From Pseudomonas capsici (GTDB taxonomy: Bacteria; Pseudomonadota; Gammaproteobacteria; Pseudomonadales; Pseudomonadaceae), in assembly GCF_017165765.1 (NCBI RefSeq), contig NZ_JAFGZD010000002.1:1-64000 (forward strand): a stretch of DNA of 64,000 bases, in the 5' to 3' direction. This document shows, piece by piece, positions 46,645 to 58,300 of the stretch. Numbering within the stretch: the stretch's first letter is position 1; the number at the start of each line of letters is the position of its first letter. The translations under genes and the position numbers were made by a program. The notes beneath the pieces were generated by a model, which saw only the letters and a program-made list of their open reading frames with translations, had not been told where the DNA came from and did not search any database.

Positions 46645-48051
46645 ATGAATCCCTATTTCTCCCTTGGTCTGGTCATCCTGTGCTGTGCCAGTGCATACAG
46701 CGGATCGGCTTTATCGCGTGATTTGCCTGGGCAGCATGCCGATCTGTTAGGCGTTTATCAGGCCGCAGCTCTCAACGATGCGCAATTGTCGGCTGCCCGC
46801 CATGCCTACCAGGCCCAGCGCGAAGCCGTGCCCCAGGCACGGGCCGGTCTGCTGCCGAACCTGACCGCCGGGGCGACCTCCGAAGTGACCCGGCTGGAGC
46901 GTGATGAACCTGCGTTGAGCCGCGAGCGCAGCGGTACAACCTTCCGTGCCAACCTCAACCAGCCGTTGTTCCGTATCGATCGCTGGTTTCAATTGAAGGC
47001 TGCACAGTCCAGTGTGAGTCAGGCCGAGCTGGAGCTTTCCGCTCAGGAACAGACTCTGGTGCTGACAGCCGCTCAGGCCTACTTTGAGACCCTGCGCCAA
47101 CTGGACGGTTTTGCCGCTGCCCAGGCTGAAGAGGCCGCCCTGTTGCGCCAGCGCGATCAGGCCCAGGGGCGTCTGGAAGACGGGGCTTCCAGTATCACCG
47201 ACGTGTATGACGCACAGGCTGCCTATGACAATGCCCGCGCCAACCGTCAGCAGGTGCAGCGAAGAGTGGACGATGCCTATGAGGCACTGGAGCGTTTGAC
47301 CAAGCACACCTACACCTCGATTGCCGGCATGGGGCATCAACTGCCGGTCGAGGCCCCCGTCCCCAATGACGCTCGCGCCTGGGTGGATACCGCCGTGCGG
47401 CAGAACCTTGAACTGCAAGCCAGCGCGCATGCGGTCAGTGCCGCCGAGCAGACGCTCAATCAGCGCAAGGCAGGGCATGCGCCGACCATCGATGCCGTCG
47501 CCTCCTACCGCAAGGGCGACAACGACAGTTTTGGCTACAGCAACCCTACCGACTTCGGCAGTAACGGCTATCGCGACAAGGTTGCACAGAGCAGCATCGG
47601 CATTGAGCTGAGCATTCCTCTTTACTCGGGCGGGATGACCAACTCCCAGATCAAGGAGTCCATCGAGCGCCTTTATCAGAGCCAGGACGAACAGGAAGAC
47701 CGTCGCCGGGAAGTGGTGTTGAACACGCGCAATGCCTTTCGCGGTATCAATGCCGGAATCGAGCAGATCACGGCACGCCGGCAAAGCATCGTGTCCGGTC
47801 AGAAGTCCGTGGAGGCCAACCAGGTCGGTGTGGATGTCGGCTCGCGCAATATTGCCGATGTGCTCAATGCCCAGCGTCAGTTGTACGCGGCAGTCCGTGA
47901 CTACAACGATGCCCGCTATGACTACATTCTCGACAATCTCAAGCTCAAGCAGGCGGCCGGCACCCTCAGCCCGGACGACCTGAAAACGCTCGCTGCATAC
48001 CTGAAACAGGACTACAACCCGGCCCGGGATTTCCTGCCACCCGGGCTTTGA
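46645..48051 (+). CDS. TolC-family type I secretion outer-membrane protein
   Basis: A 468-aa TolC/AprF/CyaE-type protein. A signal peptide (about 1-23) is followed by two repeats of paired long helices: GVYQAAALNDAQLSAARHAYQAQREAVPQARAGLLPNL starts the first. The second half has LSIPLYSGGMTNSQIKES and VDVGSRNIADVLNAQRQLYAA. It forms the outer-membrane exit duct for the HlyB/HlyD-like pair encoded next. ATG 46645 follows GGAAC. It is 148 bases from the ABC gene; that gap holds a CRP/Vfr-type site. Confidence 0.92.
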   Translation: MNPYFSLGLVILCCASAYSGSALSRDLPGQHADLLGVYQAAALNDAQLSAARHAYQAQREAVPQARAGLLPNLTAGATSEVTRLERDEPALSRERSGTTFRANLNQPLFRIDRWFQLKAAQSSVSQAELELSAQEQTLVLTAAQAYFETLRQLDGFAAAQAEEAALLRQRDQAQGRLEDGASSITDVYDAQAAYDNARANRQQVQRRVDDAYEALERLTKHTYTSIAGMGHQLPVEAPVPNDARAWVDTAVRQNLELQASAHAVSAAEQTLNQRKAGHAPTIDAVASYRKGDNDSFGYSNPTDFGSNGYRDKVAQSSIGIELSIPLYSGGMTNSQIKESIERLYQSQDEQEDRRREVVLNTRNAFRGINAGIEQITARRQSIVSGQKSVEANQVGVDVGSRNIADVLNAQRQLYAAVRDYNDARYDYILDNLKLKQAAGTLSPDDLKTLAAYLKQDYNPARDFLPPGL

Positions 48052-48111
48052 GCGTGTTTTTTACGGTGCGTAGTTCAAAAGTAACAGTGCCGATACATTA
48101 GTTTTTGAAAA

Positions 48112-48127
48112 TGTGATATTCATCACA
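48112..48127 (+). promoter_or_regulatory. CRP/Vfr-type binding site
   Basis: TGTGA-TATTCA-TCACA is a perfect match to the CRP palindrome TGTGA-N6-TCACA, preceded by AAA. It lies 73 bases upstream of the ABC transporter start. Pseudomonas Vfr recognises CRP-like sites, so cAMP-Vfr control of secretion genes is a fair inference. Confidence 0.6.
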
Positions 48128-48199
48128 GTGGCTTATTGCCATTGTTTAACAAGTTGATCAGATTTGCCCGCTCAGGCGGCATATCAGCAGGGAAGCGCT

Positions 48200-50362
48200 A
48201 TGAACGATTCAGGAATGGGCACTGCGGTGCCTGAAAGCGCCCCGCGCCTCGACACTGGCCTGGCCTCGCTGGTCATGCTTGCGCGCTTCCATCAGGTAGC
48301 GGCTTCGTCTGATCAACTTGCCCATGAGTTTGGCAGCCATGACCAGAACCTGTCTCTGGACAGCCTGCTGCTGGCCGCCCGCAAGCTCGGCCTCAAAGCC
48401 AAGGCTGCCAAAACCACCACAGAACGTCTGGATCGCACGCCTCTACCTGCCATTGCGGCTGATAACAATGGCGGCTTCTTTATCATTGCGCGCCTGGATC
48501 AAGGCAAGGCGTTGATCCATGATCCGCTCGCCCAGCGTCCCGAAGTCATTACCTTCGAGGCCTTGCAGGAGCGCTGGACCGGGCAGTTGGTGCTGATCCG
48601 TTCTGAAGCCGGTACGCCGGGCGAGTCTTCCCGCTTCGACTTCACCTGGTTCATCCCGGCCATCGTCAAATACCGCAAGTTGCTGGGCGAAGTGATGCTG
48701 GTGTCCTTCGTCCTGCAGATTTTCTCCCTGATCACGCCGCTGTTCTTTCAGGTGGTCATGGACAAGGTGCTGGTCCACCACGGTCTGACAACGCTGGACG
48801 TAATTGCCATCGGTCTGGCTGGCGTCATGTTGTTCGAGTCGGCGCTGTCGGGCTTGCGCACCTATGTGTTTGCCCACACCGCCAGTCGCATCGATGTCGA
48901 ACTCGGCTCGAAGCTGTTCCGTCATCTGATCACCCTGCCGCTGTCGTACTTTCAGGCGCGTCGCGTGGGGGATTCCGTGGCGCGGGTGCGTGAGCTGGAA
49001 AACATCCGCAACTTCCTGACCGGCAATGCGATCACCCTGCTGCTGGATGTGCTGTTCTCGGTGGTGTTCATTGCTGTGATGTTCTACTACAGCGGCTGGC
49101 TGACCTTGATCGTCTTGCTGTCGCTGCCGCTTTACGTGCTGGTGTCGGTGCTGATTACCCCGGTGCTGCGCAAACGCCTCAACGACAGTTTTGCCCGAGG
49201 TGCCGAGAACCAGGCCTTTCTGGTGGAAACCGTCAACGGCATCGATACCCTCAAGTCCATGGCTGTGGAGCCCCAGGCCATCCGCAAGTGGGACAACCAG
49301 CTCGCCGGTTATGTCGCTGCCGGTTTCAAGACCCAGAACCTGTCGACCATCGCCAACGAAAGCGTCTCCCTGATCGGCAAACTGGTGACCGTCGCGACCT
49401 TGTGGTTCGGTGCCCGACTGGTGATCGACGGCCAGCTCTCGGTGGGGCAACTGATTGCATTCAATATGCTGGCCGGGCGTGTGGCCCAGCCGATCATGCG
49501 TCTGGCGCAACTGTGGACCAACTTCCAGCAGACCGGTGTCTCGGTTCAGCGTCTGGGCGACATCCTCAATACCCGTAACGAACTCACCCAGGCCACCCGC
49601 AGCGCACTGCCGCCCATCAAGGGCCGCATCGAGTTCGATCAGGTCCACTTCCGCTATCGCCCGGACGGTTCGGAGATCCTGCGCGGCATCAATCTGACCA
49701 TCATGCCGGGCCAGGTGATTGGCGTCGTGGGGCGCTCGGGGTCCGGCAAAAGTACCCTGACACGCCTGCTGCAGCGGCTTTACGTGCCCGAGCGTGGTCG
49801 GGTGCTGGTGGATGGCATGGACCTGGCGCTGGCCGACGTGTCCTCGCTGCGTCGACAGATCGGTGTGGTATTGCAGGACAACATGCTGTTCAACCGCAGC
49901 ATCCGCGAAAACATTGCTCTGAGCGATGCCGGTGCGCCGCTGGAAACCGTCATGCAAATGGCCAGACTGGCCGGTGCCCATGACTTCATTCTGGAACTGC
50001 CGGAAGGCTACGACACCATGGTCGGCGAGCATGGCGCATCGCTCTCGGGCGGTCAGCGCCAACGCATTGCCATCGCCCGGGCCTTGATGGGCAATCCGCG
50101 CATTCTGATTTTCGACGAAGCTACCAGTGCCCTGGACTATGAGTCCGAGCGCATCGTCCAGCAGAACATGCAGGCCATCTGCAAGGGCCGCACCGTCATT
50201 ATCATTGCCCACCGCTTGTCGGCGGTGCGCGATGCCAACCGTATCGTGGTCGTCGATCGCGGACAGATCGTCGAGCAGGGCACCCACGCCGAACTGTTGA
50301 CGCATCAGGCCGGCCATTACTCACGCCTGCATCGTCTGCAGCAAGGAGGTGGTCATGTCTAA
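48200..50362 (+). CDS. Type I secretion ABC transporter (HlyB-like)
   Basis: A 720-aa inner-membrane exporter. An N-terminal C39 peptidase-like domain (about 20-150) has lost the catalytic cysteine: LDTGLASLVMLARFH stands where active enzymes have DCG. It is thus a CLD type, which binds RTX substrates but does not cut them. Six membrane helices span about 165-445. The nucleotide-binding domain has Walker A GRSGSGKST (511-519), LSGGQRQRIAIARAL and ILIFDEATSALDYESE. ATG 48200 is chosen over an unsupported upstream start. Its end overlaps the HlyD-like gene by eight bases. Confidence 0.93.
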   Translation: MNDSGMGTAVPESAPRLDTGLASLVMLARFHQVAASSDQLAHEFGSHDQNLSLDSLLLAARKLGLKAKAAKTTTERLDRTPLPAIAADNNGGFFIIARLDQGKALIHDPLAQRPEVITFEALQERWTGQLVLIRSEAGTPGESSRFDFTWFIPAIVKYRKLLGEVMLVSFVLQIFSLITPLFFQVVMDKVLVHHGLTTLDVIAIGLAGVMLFESALSGLRTYVFAHTASRIDVELGSKLFRHLITLPLSYFQARRVGDSVARVRELENIRNFLTGNAITLLLDVLFSVVFIAVMFYYSGWLTLIVLLSLPLYVLVSVLITPVLRKRLNDSFARGAENQAFLVETVNGIDTLKSMAVEPQAIRKWDNQLAGYVAAGFKTQNLSTIANESVSLIGKLVTVATLWFGARLVIDGQLSVGQLIAFNMLAGRVAQPIMRLAQLWTNFQQTGVSVQRLGDILNTRNELTQATRSALPPIKGRIEFDQVHFRYRPDGSEILRGINLTIMPGQVIGVVGRSGSGKSTLTRLLQRLYVPERGRVLVDGMDLALADVSSLRRQIGVVLQDNMLFNRSIRENIALSDAGAPLETVMQMARLAGAHDFILELPEGYDTMVGEHGASLSGGQRQRIAIARALMGNPRILIFDEATSALDYESERIVQQNMQAICKGRTVIIIAHRLSAVRDANRIVVVDRGQIVEQGTHAELLTHQAGHYSRLHRLQQGGGHV

Positions 50363-51776
50363 CGCCGAATCCAGCGGACTGCTGCAACGTTATCGCCGGG
50401 TATGGCGTCAGTCCTGGCGCCGCCGTCATGAAATGGATGCGCCCAGGCGTCTGGCCCATGAAGTGCAATTTCTGCCTGCTGCTCTGGAGTTGCAGGACAA
50501 GCCTACTCATCCGGCCCCCCGCATCTTCATGTGGGCGATCATGGGCTTTGCCACACTGGCCTTGCTCTGGGCCTGTCTGGGCAAAATCGATGTGGTCGCC
50601 ACGGCCAGCGGCAAGGTCATCCCCAGTGGCAAGACCAAGGTCATCCAGTCCAGCGAAACCGCAGTGGTCAAGGCCATTCATGTGCGCGACGGGCAAGCGG
50701 TCAAGGCGGGCCAGTTGCTTCTGGAACTGGACTCCACAGCCGCCGATGCCGATGTCGGGCGGGTGCGCAGCGACCTGCTGGCAGCACGCATCGACAACGC
50801 ACGTGCCGCCGCCATGCTCGATGCCATCAACCAGCGCAAACCGCCGCGGGACCTGACCGGTATCATTCGCGATGCCGATCCCGAACATGTGCTGGCTGCC
50901 GAGCGCTGGCTGCAAGGCCAGTATCAGGAATACCGCAGCAGCCTCGACCTGGCCGAAGCCGAAATCCAGCAGCGCCAGGCGGATATTCAGGCGGCACGCA
51001 TCCAGGTCGCGAGCCTGCAGAAAACCCTGCCGATCGCCACCAAACTGGCCAACGACTACGAAAATCTGCTGAAAAAACAATACATCGCTCGCCATGCCTA
51101 TCTGGAAAAGGAACAGGCTCGTCTTGATCTTGAGCGACAACTCAGCGTGCAACAGGCCAGCGTCCTGCAATCCACCGCCGCCCGCCAGGAAGCCGAACGC
51201 CGTCGCGAAGGCGTCGTCGCCCAGACCCGTCGCGCCATGCTCGACCTGCTGCAACAGGCCGACCAGAAAATCGCCACCTTCAGCCAGGACCTGACCAAGG
51301 CCCGTTACCAGGAAGACCTCACCACCCTCGAAGCCCCGGTCGACGGCACCGTCCAGCAACTGGACGTCCACACCGTCGGCGGCGTCGTCACCCCCGCACA
51401 ACCCCTGATGGTCCTCGTCCCTGACGGCCAGCCCGTGGAAGTGGAAGCCATGCTGGAAAACAAGGACGTCGGCTTCGTCCGCGCCGGCCAGCCCGTCACC
51501 GTCAAAGTCGAAACTTTCACCTTCACCAAGTACGGCACCATCGAAGGCGAAGTCATCAGCGTTTCCAACGACGCCATCGAAGATGAAAAGCGCGGGCTGA
51601 TCTATAGCAGCAAGATTCGCCTTAACAGCGATACGCTGAATATCAATGGCGTGGATATCAAGTTGTCGCCGGGTATGGCGGTGACGGCGGAAGTGAAGAC
51701 TAATAAGCGGCGGGTGATTGAGTATTTCTTGAGTCCGTTGCAGCAGCATGCGTCGGAGAGTTTGAGGGAGCGGTAG
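50355..51776 (+). CDS. Type I secretion membrane fusion protein (HlyD-like)
   Basis: A 473-aa periplasmic adaptor. A short cytoplasmic N-terminus and one membrane helix (about 57-78, IFMWAIMGFATLALLWACLG) precede the lipoyl half-motifs (TASGKVIPSGKTKVIQSSE and LEAPVDGTVQQLDVHTVGGV). A long coiled coil lies between (about 125-300), then the C-terminal beta domain ending in the HlyD signature LSPGMAVTAEVKTNKRRVIEYFLSP. It has a perfect AAGGAGGT ribosome site. It links the ABC transporter to the TolC-like duct. Confidence 0.93.
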   Translation: MSNAESSGLLQRYRRVWRQSWRRRHEMDAPRRLAHEVQFLPAALELQDKPTHPAPRIFMWAIMGFATLALLWACLGKIDVVATASGKVIPSGKTKVIQSSETAVVKAIHVRDGQAVKAGQLLLELDSTAADADVGRVRSDLLAARIDNARAAAMLDAINQRKPPRDLTGIIRDADPEHVLAAERWLQGQYQEYRSSLDLAEAEIQQRQADIQAARIQVASLQKTLPIATKLANDYENLLKKQYIARHAYLEKEQARLDLERQLSVQQASVLQSTAARQEAERRREGVVAQTRRAMLDLLQQADQKIATFSQDLTKARYQEDLTTLEAPVDGTVQQLDVHTVGGVVTPAQPLMVLVPDGQPVEVEAMLENKDVGFVRAGQPVTVKVETFTFTKYGTIEGEVISVSNDAIEDEKRGLIYSSKIRLNSDTLNINGVDIKLSPGMAVTAEVKTNKRRVIEYFLSPLQQHASESLRER

Positions 51777-51805
51777 AAAAAAACGCTATGTGGCCAAGAA
51801 CAAGG

Positions 51806-52345
51806 ATGAGCAGTTTGAAGAGTTCTTTATTGCTGTTTTGTTGTTTTTCATTGGTCGTACCTTTATTCGCAGAGGCCTCTCACTCATATGATGGTCGCTG
51901 TGACGTTGCTCGAATGAAATTTAGTGTTTCTTCGGCAACGTGTGACATTTTGAAGTCTACTTCTTCTGGTGTCGTGATTTTTGGCGTTAATGCCGATGAC
52001 ATGAGTATCGTTGCTCCCGGGAAAGCACAAGGTAATCACGTCATTGTACGTATTCGGCGCGTCGAGATCCCCGTTGCTCGTTCACAGATTGGTTTGCGCG
52101 GTTTCGAGCCTGTTTCAATCAGCGATGGGCGCTCGAAATACGAAGTTCGCGGTCGTGTCATTTATACGTTTATCGATAAGGGTGGCGAGGTTGTATACGT
52201 GAGTCGTGGTTTGAACACGTATGAAGGCAATCGGATTTTGTCGGGGAGTGTTGAACTCTTATATCAGTTTGATATTGCTCGTGATGATTTTGAAGTACTG
52301 AATGAAAAGCTGTTGAAACTAATCGAATCTATTGGTATTCACTGA
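51806..52345 (+). CDS. Small exported protein of unknown function
   Basis: A ~179-aa protein with a signal peptide ([24 protein letters not shown]). The mature part is rich in beta strands ([57 protein letters not shown]), with two cysteines near its N-terminus ([18 protein letters not shown]). I do not recognise a family. ATG 51788, six codons upstream, is an alternative start. It lies 29 bases after the HlyD-like gene and 10 bases before the RTX gene. Codon use is more AT-rich than the secretion genes. A periplasmic or surface partner of the RTX protein is a guess. Confidence 0.65.
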   Translation: MSSLKSSLLLFCCFSLVVPLFAEASHSYDGRCDVARMKFSVSSATCDILKSTSSGVVIFGVNADDMSIVAPGKAQGNHVIVRIRRVEIPVARSQIGLRGFEPVSISDGRSKYEVRGRVIYTFIDKGGEVVYVSRGLNTYEGNRILSGSVELLYQFDIARDDFEVLNEKLLKLIESIGIH

Positions 52346-52355
52346 GAGGGATGTC

Positions 52356-55300
52356 ATGAGCATTGTAAGTCTTAATTCAAGCCAAGTTTCCACGTTAGGC
52401 AATCTGCAATCTCAGGGTAATTACCCCGGTGCATACGCTTATCTCAAGACCATTGTCGATCAGCAAGTGGCTTCCAATCCCTCCGGGCAAAATGCTGTTG
52501 AGCTGGGGAAAATATCAAACTGGCTTTCTGCTGCTCAATCCATTAACCAGAATGATGGTAGTTTTTATAGCGATATGGTTCGCGGCTCAGTGCGTTTTGC
52601 AGCCGCTGCCGATGGCAGGTCTCTCTCGGATGCTGATTTTCAGGTTGCATCGGATGCGTTGGCAAATAATGTTCTTAATGATGTCATCGGCCAAAATGGT
52701 ATTCCCCCATTACAGGACATTATTGATGCCGACGTACAGTCGGCTGTTTCAGATCTGAATCTGGAGCGCTGGAACTGGGCAGGGACTATTGGCGATATTC
52801 TTCCTCCGCCCTTGGGGCTCGATGGTGACTATGTACAAATAGGAGGAGACACGTTCAGCGAGTACATGGGGAACCTGACAGAAGCCTTGCTGCAAAACGT
52901 TGCGGGCATGATGAAGTATATGGGGCTGGATGAGCCTATCGGTTCTGTTTTTGAATGGATGTGGGATGACCTGGGACTTGATGAGTTCGGTCAGTCCTTG
53001 GGTGGATTCATTTATGACACCGTTCAAAAGTATTTCTCCGATGCGTATTCATATATTGACCCGTTGGTACTGGATCTTGATGGTGATGGTGTCGAGACCG
53101 TTTCGCGAGATAAAGGGATCATTTTTGACCATGATGGAGATGGCCATAAGCTTGGAACGGGTTGGGTCGGTGCCGATGACGGGCTGCTTGTACTCGATAA
53201 AAATAAAAATGGCAGCATAGACAACGGCTCTGAGCTGTTCGGTGTCAATACTGTATTGAGGAATGGTAAAACCGCCTCAAATGGGTTTGAAGCCATTGCC
53301 GATCTTGATGATAACGAAGACGGTATCTTTGATGAGCAGGATGCTGCTTTTACTTCGGTCAAGGTCTGGCAGGATCACAATCAGGATGGTATTTCCCAGT
53401 CGAATGAATTGAAGACACTCGCAGATCTGGGAGTCACCTCAATCAATGTGACAGGTGCCGTGCACGGCTCTGCCAATAATGGAAACATCATATCCAATCT
53501 TGGCTCCTATACGCGTGTCGATAACCAGACGGGAGCGGAAACCCAAGGTATCGTAGGTACCATCGATTTCGCCCAAAATACGTTTTACAGAGAGTTTTCC
53601 GACAAGATTGCATTGGATGAAGAGGCAAAGAAACTGGCCGATATGCAGGGGTCAGGTACTGTGCGCGATCTTCGTGAAGCCAGCATGCTCAGTAGTTCTT
53701 TGAAGCAGGCTTTGTCCGATTATTCATCGGCAACTACTCGGCAAGCGCAATTGGCGTTGGTAGATCGTTTGCTGGGGGCATGGGCCGGGACGAGTACCAT
53801 GGATTCCTTCGATGAGCGAATCGAGGACCTGGGGACCGGTTTTTATCAAGTGAAATTCAGTTATTCGTGGGAGAAGCCCTCTTCCCTTTTTATCTCCAGT
53901 GATAATGGTGGTAATAATACGCCTCCTCCTTCCAGAGAACCCACTGCGGCACAACTTGCTCAGCAAAGTGCTCTTGAGAAAATCAAGATACTGGAAGCAT
54001 TTACGGGTATTGAGTATTTCAATTTTTCCTCCCGAGAGGAAGGTGAGGGCGATAGCAAGAAAATATACTTGTCAGCAAGTTCCGGTAATAGCGCTGGCGG
54101 GCATCGCACAGTTGGTGCTTTGCTGACGGGTACAATATATATAACTGAGGAAAATCTGAGCTTGCAAAGCTTCCAGATTGACCAGATCAATAAAGCTTAT
54201 GATGCATTGGTCGAATCGGTTTACAGAGGCCTGCTATTGCAGACTCGTTTGCAGAGTTATACCTCGCTGCTGGGAGTTTCATGGAGTGGGGAAGGTTTTT
54301 TCATTGATTACAGTGCCATCACTCAGGAGCTGGCGCGCGTTCATGCACTGGATCCGGTCAAGGCAATTGTAGACGGAGCAGAACTGGGCGCTTCGTTGAA
54401 GAAAGGTATATGGAATGAGTCGATATCAACCTGGCTGAATGAACTTGATGATGTTGGCCTTGCGCAGTTGAAAAATGTATACGGTGGGAAAAATGCCGTG
54501 CTGTTGGGAACGGCTGCCGGAGACAGTTACAATGGCACGGAGCAAGACGACTTTCTGGTCGGTGCCAAAGGCAATGATTATTTGACGGGAAGCGGTGGCA
54601 ATGACTTCCTTATTGGAGGTGATGACAGCGATTATCTTAGCGGCGGAGTGGGTGCCGATGTACTAAGTGGCGGGGAGGGCAGTGATACTATTTATGGTGA
54701 CGGTGGTGATGATCTTCTGCTGGGGGATACCGGCAATGATTATCTCTATGGTGGTGATGGATCCGACACCTATTTCTTCCGTTCCGGCTGGGGACAGGAC
54801 ACTGTCAATAACTATGACCTGACCACTAACAAACAGGACGTCATAGAGTTTTCCGAGGAAATTTCGCCTTCCGATATTGTTGTAAGTCGTAATTATGATG
54901 ATCTGCTGTTGAGCCGACGTGGCAGCAGTGATCGCATCACGATCAGTAGCTATTTCAACCGTGACGCTGCTGGCCCTTATGTCCTGGAAAGCATACGTTT
55001 CGCTAATGGTACTCAGTGGTCTGTAGATGAAATCAAGGCGATGGTTGTCGTTGCTACCGATGGTAATGACTCGATATGGGGTTATGCCTCAGACGATATC
55101 CTCCGTGGTGGCTTGGGTGACGACACTCTTCAGGGGCTGGCAGGCAATGACACCTTGCACGGTGAAGCTGGCAACGATTACCTGTACGGTGGGGCCGGTG
55201 CAGACCAACTGTCCGGTGGCGAGGGTTCGGATTATTTGTCTGGTGGCGAGGGTAGCGACAGCCTCCAGGGCGATGCAGGCAACGACAACTTATATGGCGA

Positions 55301-58300
55301 TGCAGGAAACGATCAACTCGATGGTGGTATAGGCAACGATTACCTTTATGGTGGTGAAGGTTCTGACACCTATCTCTTCAGCCGCGGCTGGGGTCAGGAC
55401 TCGGTCAATAACTACGACTCAAGTGCTGGCAAGATCGATGTAATCGAGTTCGCGGCGGATATCCTCCCGACCGACATCATCATTACCCGGTCAGGAAGTG
55501 ATCTGATCCTGTCGCTGAAAAACACGACTGACAAAATTACGGTCTCCAGCTACTTCCATAATGACGGCAACACTCCTTACGCTCTGGATCTGATCCGCTT
55601 TGCCGATGGAACTCAATGGAGTGTCGAGCAAGTCAAGGTCATGGCAATCCTCAGTACCGAGGGGAACGATGTTCTGACCGGATATGCCTCGGATGACAGC
55701 ATTAGTGGGGCTCAGGGAAGTGACACCCTTTATGGTGGTATGGGCCAGGACACCTTGAACGGTGGTGCCGGCTCGGATTACCTGTATGGCGAAGACGGTA
55801 ACGATATTCTTGATGGCGGCTCGGGCAACGATACTCTCGACGGTGGTCGTGGCTCCGACACTTACCGGTTTGCCAAGGGCTATGGCCAGGACGTTATCAA
55901 TAACGGAACCTACGGCGAAACGGCGGCAGACAAGATCGACGCCATCCAGTTCGACGGCCTCAATCCAGCCGATCTGCGGTTCTTGCGTTCGAGTGACGAC
56001 CTTGTCATTCAGATCAAGGCGACAGGCGATACCCTGACCGTACGCTCGCATTTCAGCCAGGAAGGCACCTCGACCTATGCCATCGATCAACTGAAGTTTG
56101 CCGATGGTTCCGTGTGGGATGGCGTGCAGATCAAGTCTGTCGTTGTTCAGGCTTCGGAAGGTGCTGATACCCTCACAGGTTATGCCACAGCAGACAATCT
56201 CTCCGGGCTGGACGGAAATGACACGCTCAGTGGCCGTGCAGGCGATGACGTGCTCGACGGCGGCAACGGTGCGGATACCCTGAACGGAGACGAGGGCAAC
56301 GATACGTTGCTGGGTGGCGCAGGTAATGACTCGCTAAGCGGCGGCTATGGCAATGACGTGCTGGATGGCGGTTCGGGTAACGACACCCTGGATGGTGGTT
56401 ACGGCTCCGATACCTATATCTTCCGCAAGGGTTCGGGTCAGGACACCATTTCCAACGGTGTCTACAACGAAACCACGGTTGGCAAGCAGGATGTGATCCG
56501 TCTGGAAGGGCTCAACCTGGCCGATATCAGCCTGCGTCGCGAGTCCAGTGATCTGGTCATCCAGATCAAGGAAACCGGCGATACCCTGCGTGTTTCCTCG
56601 CACTTCTCTCCTGCCAGTACTTACTACAACTACGCCATCGATCAACTGCAGTTCGCTGACGGCACAGTCTGGGGCGTGGATCAGATCAAGGCGTCGCTGC
56701 TGAGTGGCAGCGAGTTCAACGACACGCTCACCGGCTACGAGGCTGACGATACTCTCGACGGTCTGGCGGGCAATGACACGCTGTACGGTGGCCTGGGCAA
56801 TGACACGCTTGTGGGCGGAGAAGGTCGCGACACGCTGTATGGCGAAGAAGGTGACGACACATTGCTCGGTGGTGCAGGCAACGACAGCCTGAGTGGTGGT
56901 AACGGCAACGACCTGCTCGATGGCGGTGTTGGCAATGACACGCTGGAAGGTGGCAAGGGATCGGACACCTATGTCTTTGGCAAAGGGCTTGGTTCCGATG
57001 CGATTGATAACACCAGTTACAACGATACAACGGTCAATAAACTCGATGTTGTACGTCTCGATGGCCTGAACATTACAGATGTCAGTCTGCGTCGCGAGTC
57101 CGATGATCTGATTGTGCAGATTCGGCAGACCGGCGAGACCCTGCGCATCCGCTCGCACTTCTCTGCCGAGGCCGGCGGCTGGAGCTACGCCATCGACCAA
57201 CTGCAGTTCGCCGATGGCACCGTCTGGGATCGTGCGCAGATAACCGCAAGCCTTCTCGATGGTACTGAAGGCAACGACACCATCACGGGTTATGACACTG
57301 CCGATACATTGGCAGGACTGGCGGGTAATGACACCCTCTATGGTCGTAGTGGCAATGATGTGCTCGATGGCGGTGATGGCAGAGACATCCTCTACGGCGA
57401 AGCCGGCGATGACACTCTGCTGGGTGGTGCAGGCAATGACACGCTCACCGGTGGTTCCGGCAACGACACTCTGGACGGCGGCAGCGGCAATGATTCGCTG
57501 GACGGTGGCTTTGGCTCCGATACCTATGTGTTCCGCAAAGGTTCGGGCCAGGACACCATCAGCAACTATGCCTACAACGACACGACGCCGAACAAGCTCG
57601 ATGTTGTGCGTCTGGAAGGCTTGAACGCCGATGATGTGAGTATCCGTCGTGAGTCCGACGATCTGCTGATCCAGATCCGTCAGACCGGAGAAACTCTGCG
57701 GGTCGGATCGCATTTCTACAGCGATCAAAGCTATGGATATGCGATCGATCAGTTGCAGTTTGCCGATGGCACGGTCTGGGATCAGGCAAAAATCACCTCG
57801 GCGCTTTTGATTGGCACGGAGGGCAGCGACACCATTACCGGCTATGCGACAGATGATGACCTGATTGGTCTGGACGGTGACGACGTATTGAGTGGCCGTG
57901 CTGGTGACGACGTGCTCAGCGGTGGTGATGGTCGCGATACCCTTTACGGCGAAGAGGGCAATGACACGCTTCTCGGAGGCTTTGGCAACGACACCCTGTC
58001 CGGTGGTGCTGGCAACGATACGCTCGATGGCGGTGCGGGCAATGATTCCCTTGAAGGTGGCAAGGGTTCGGATATCTATATTTACCGCAAGGGCTCCGGG
58101 CAGGACACCATCTCCAACTATTCCTACAACGACACCACGGCCAACAAGCTGGATGTCGTTCGTCTGGAGGGTTTGAATACCGGTGATGTCAGTATCCGTC
58201 GCGAGTCCGACGACCTGCTGATCCAGATCCGTCAGACCGGCGAAACCCTGCGGGTCAGCTCGCACTTCTACAGCGATCCAAGCTATGGCTATGCGATCAA

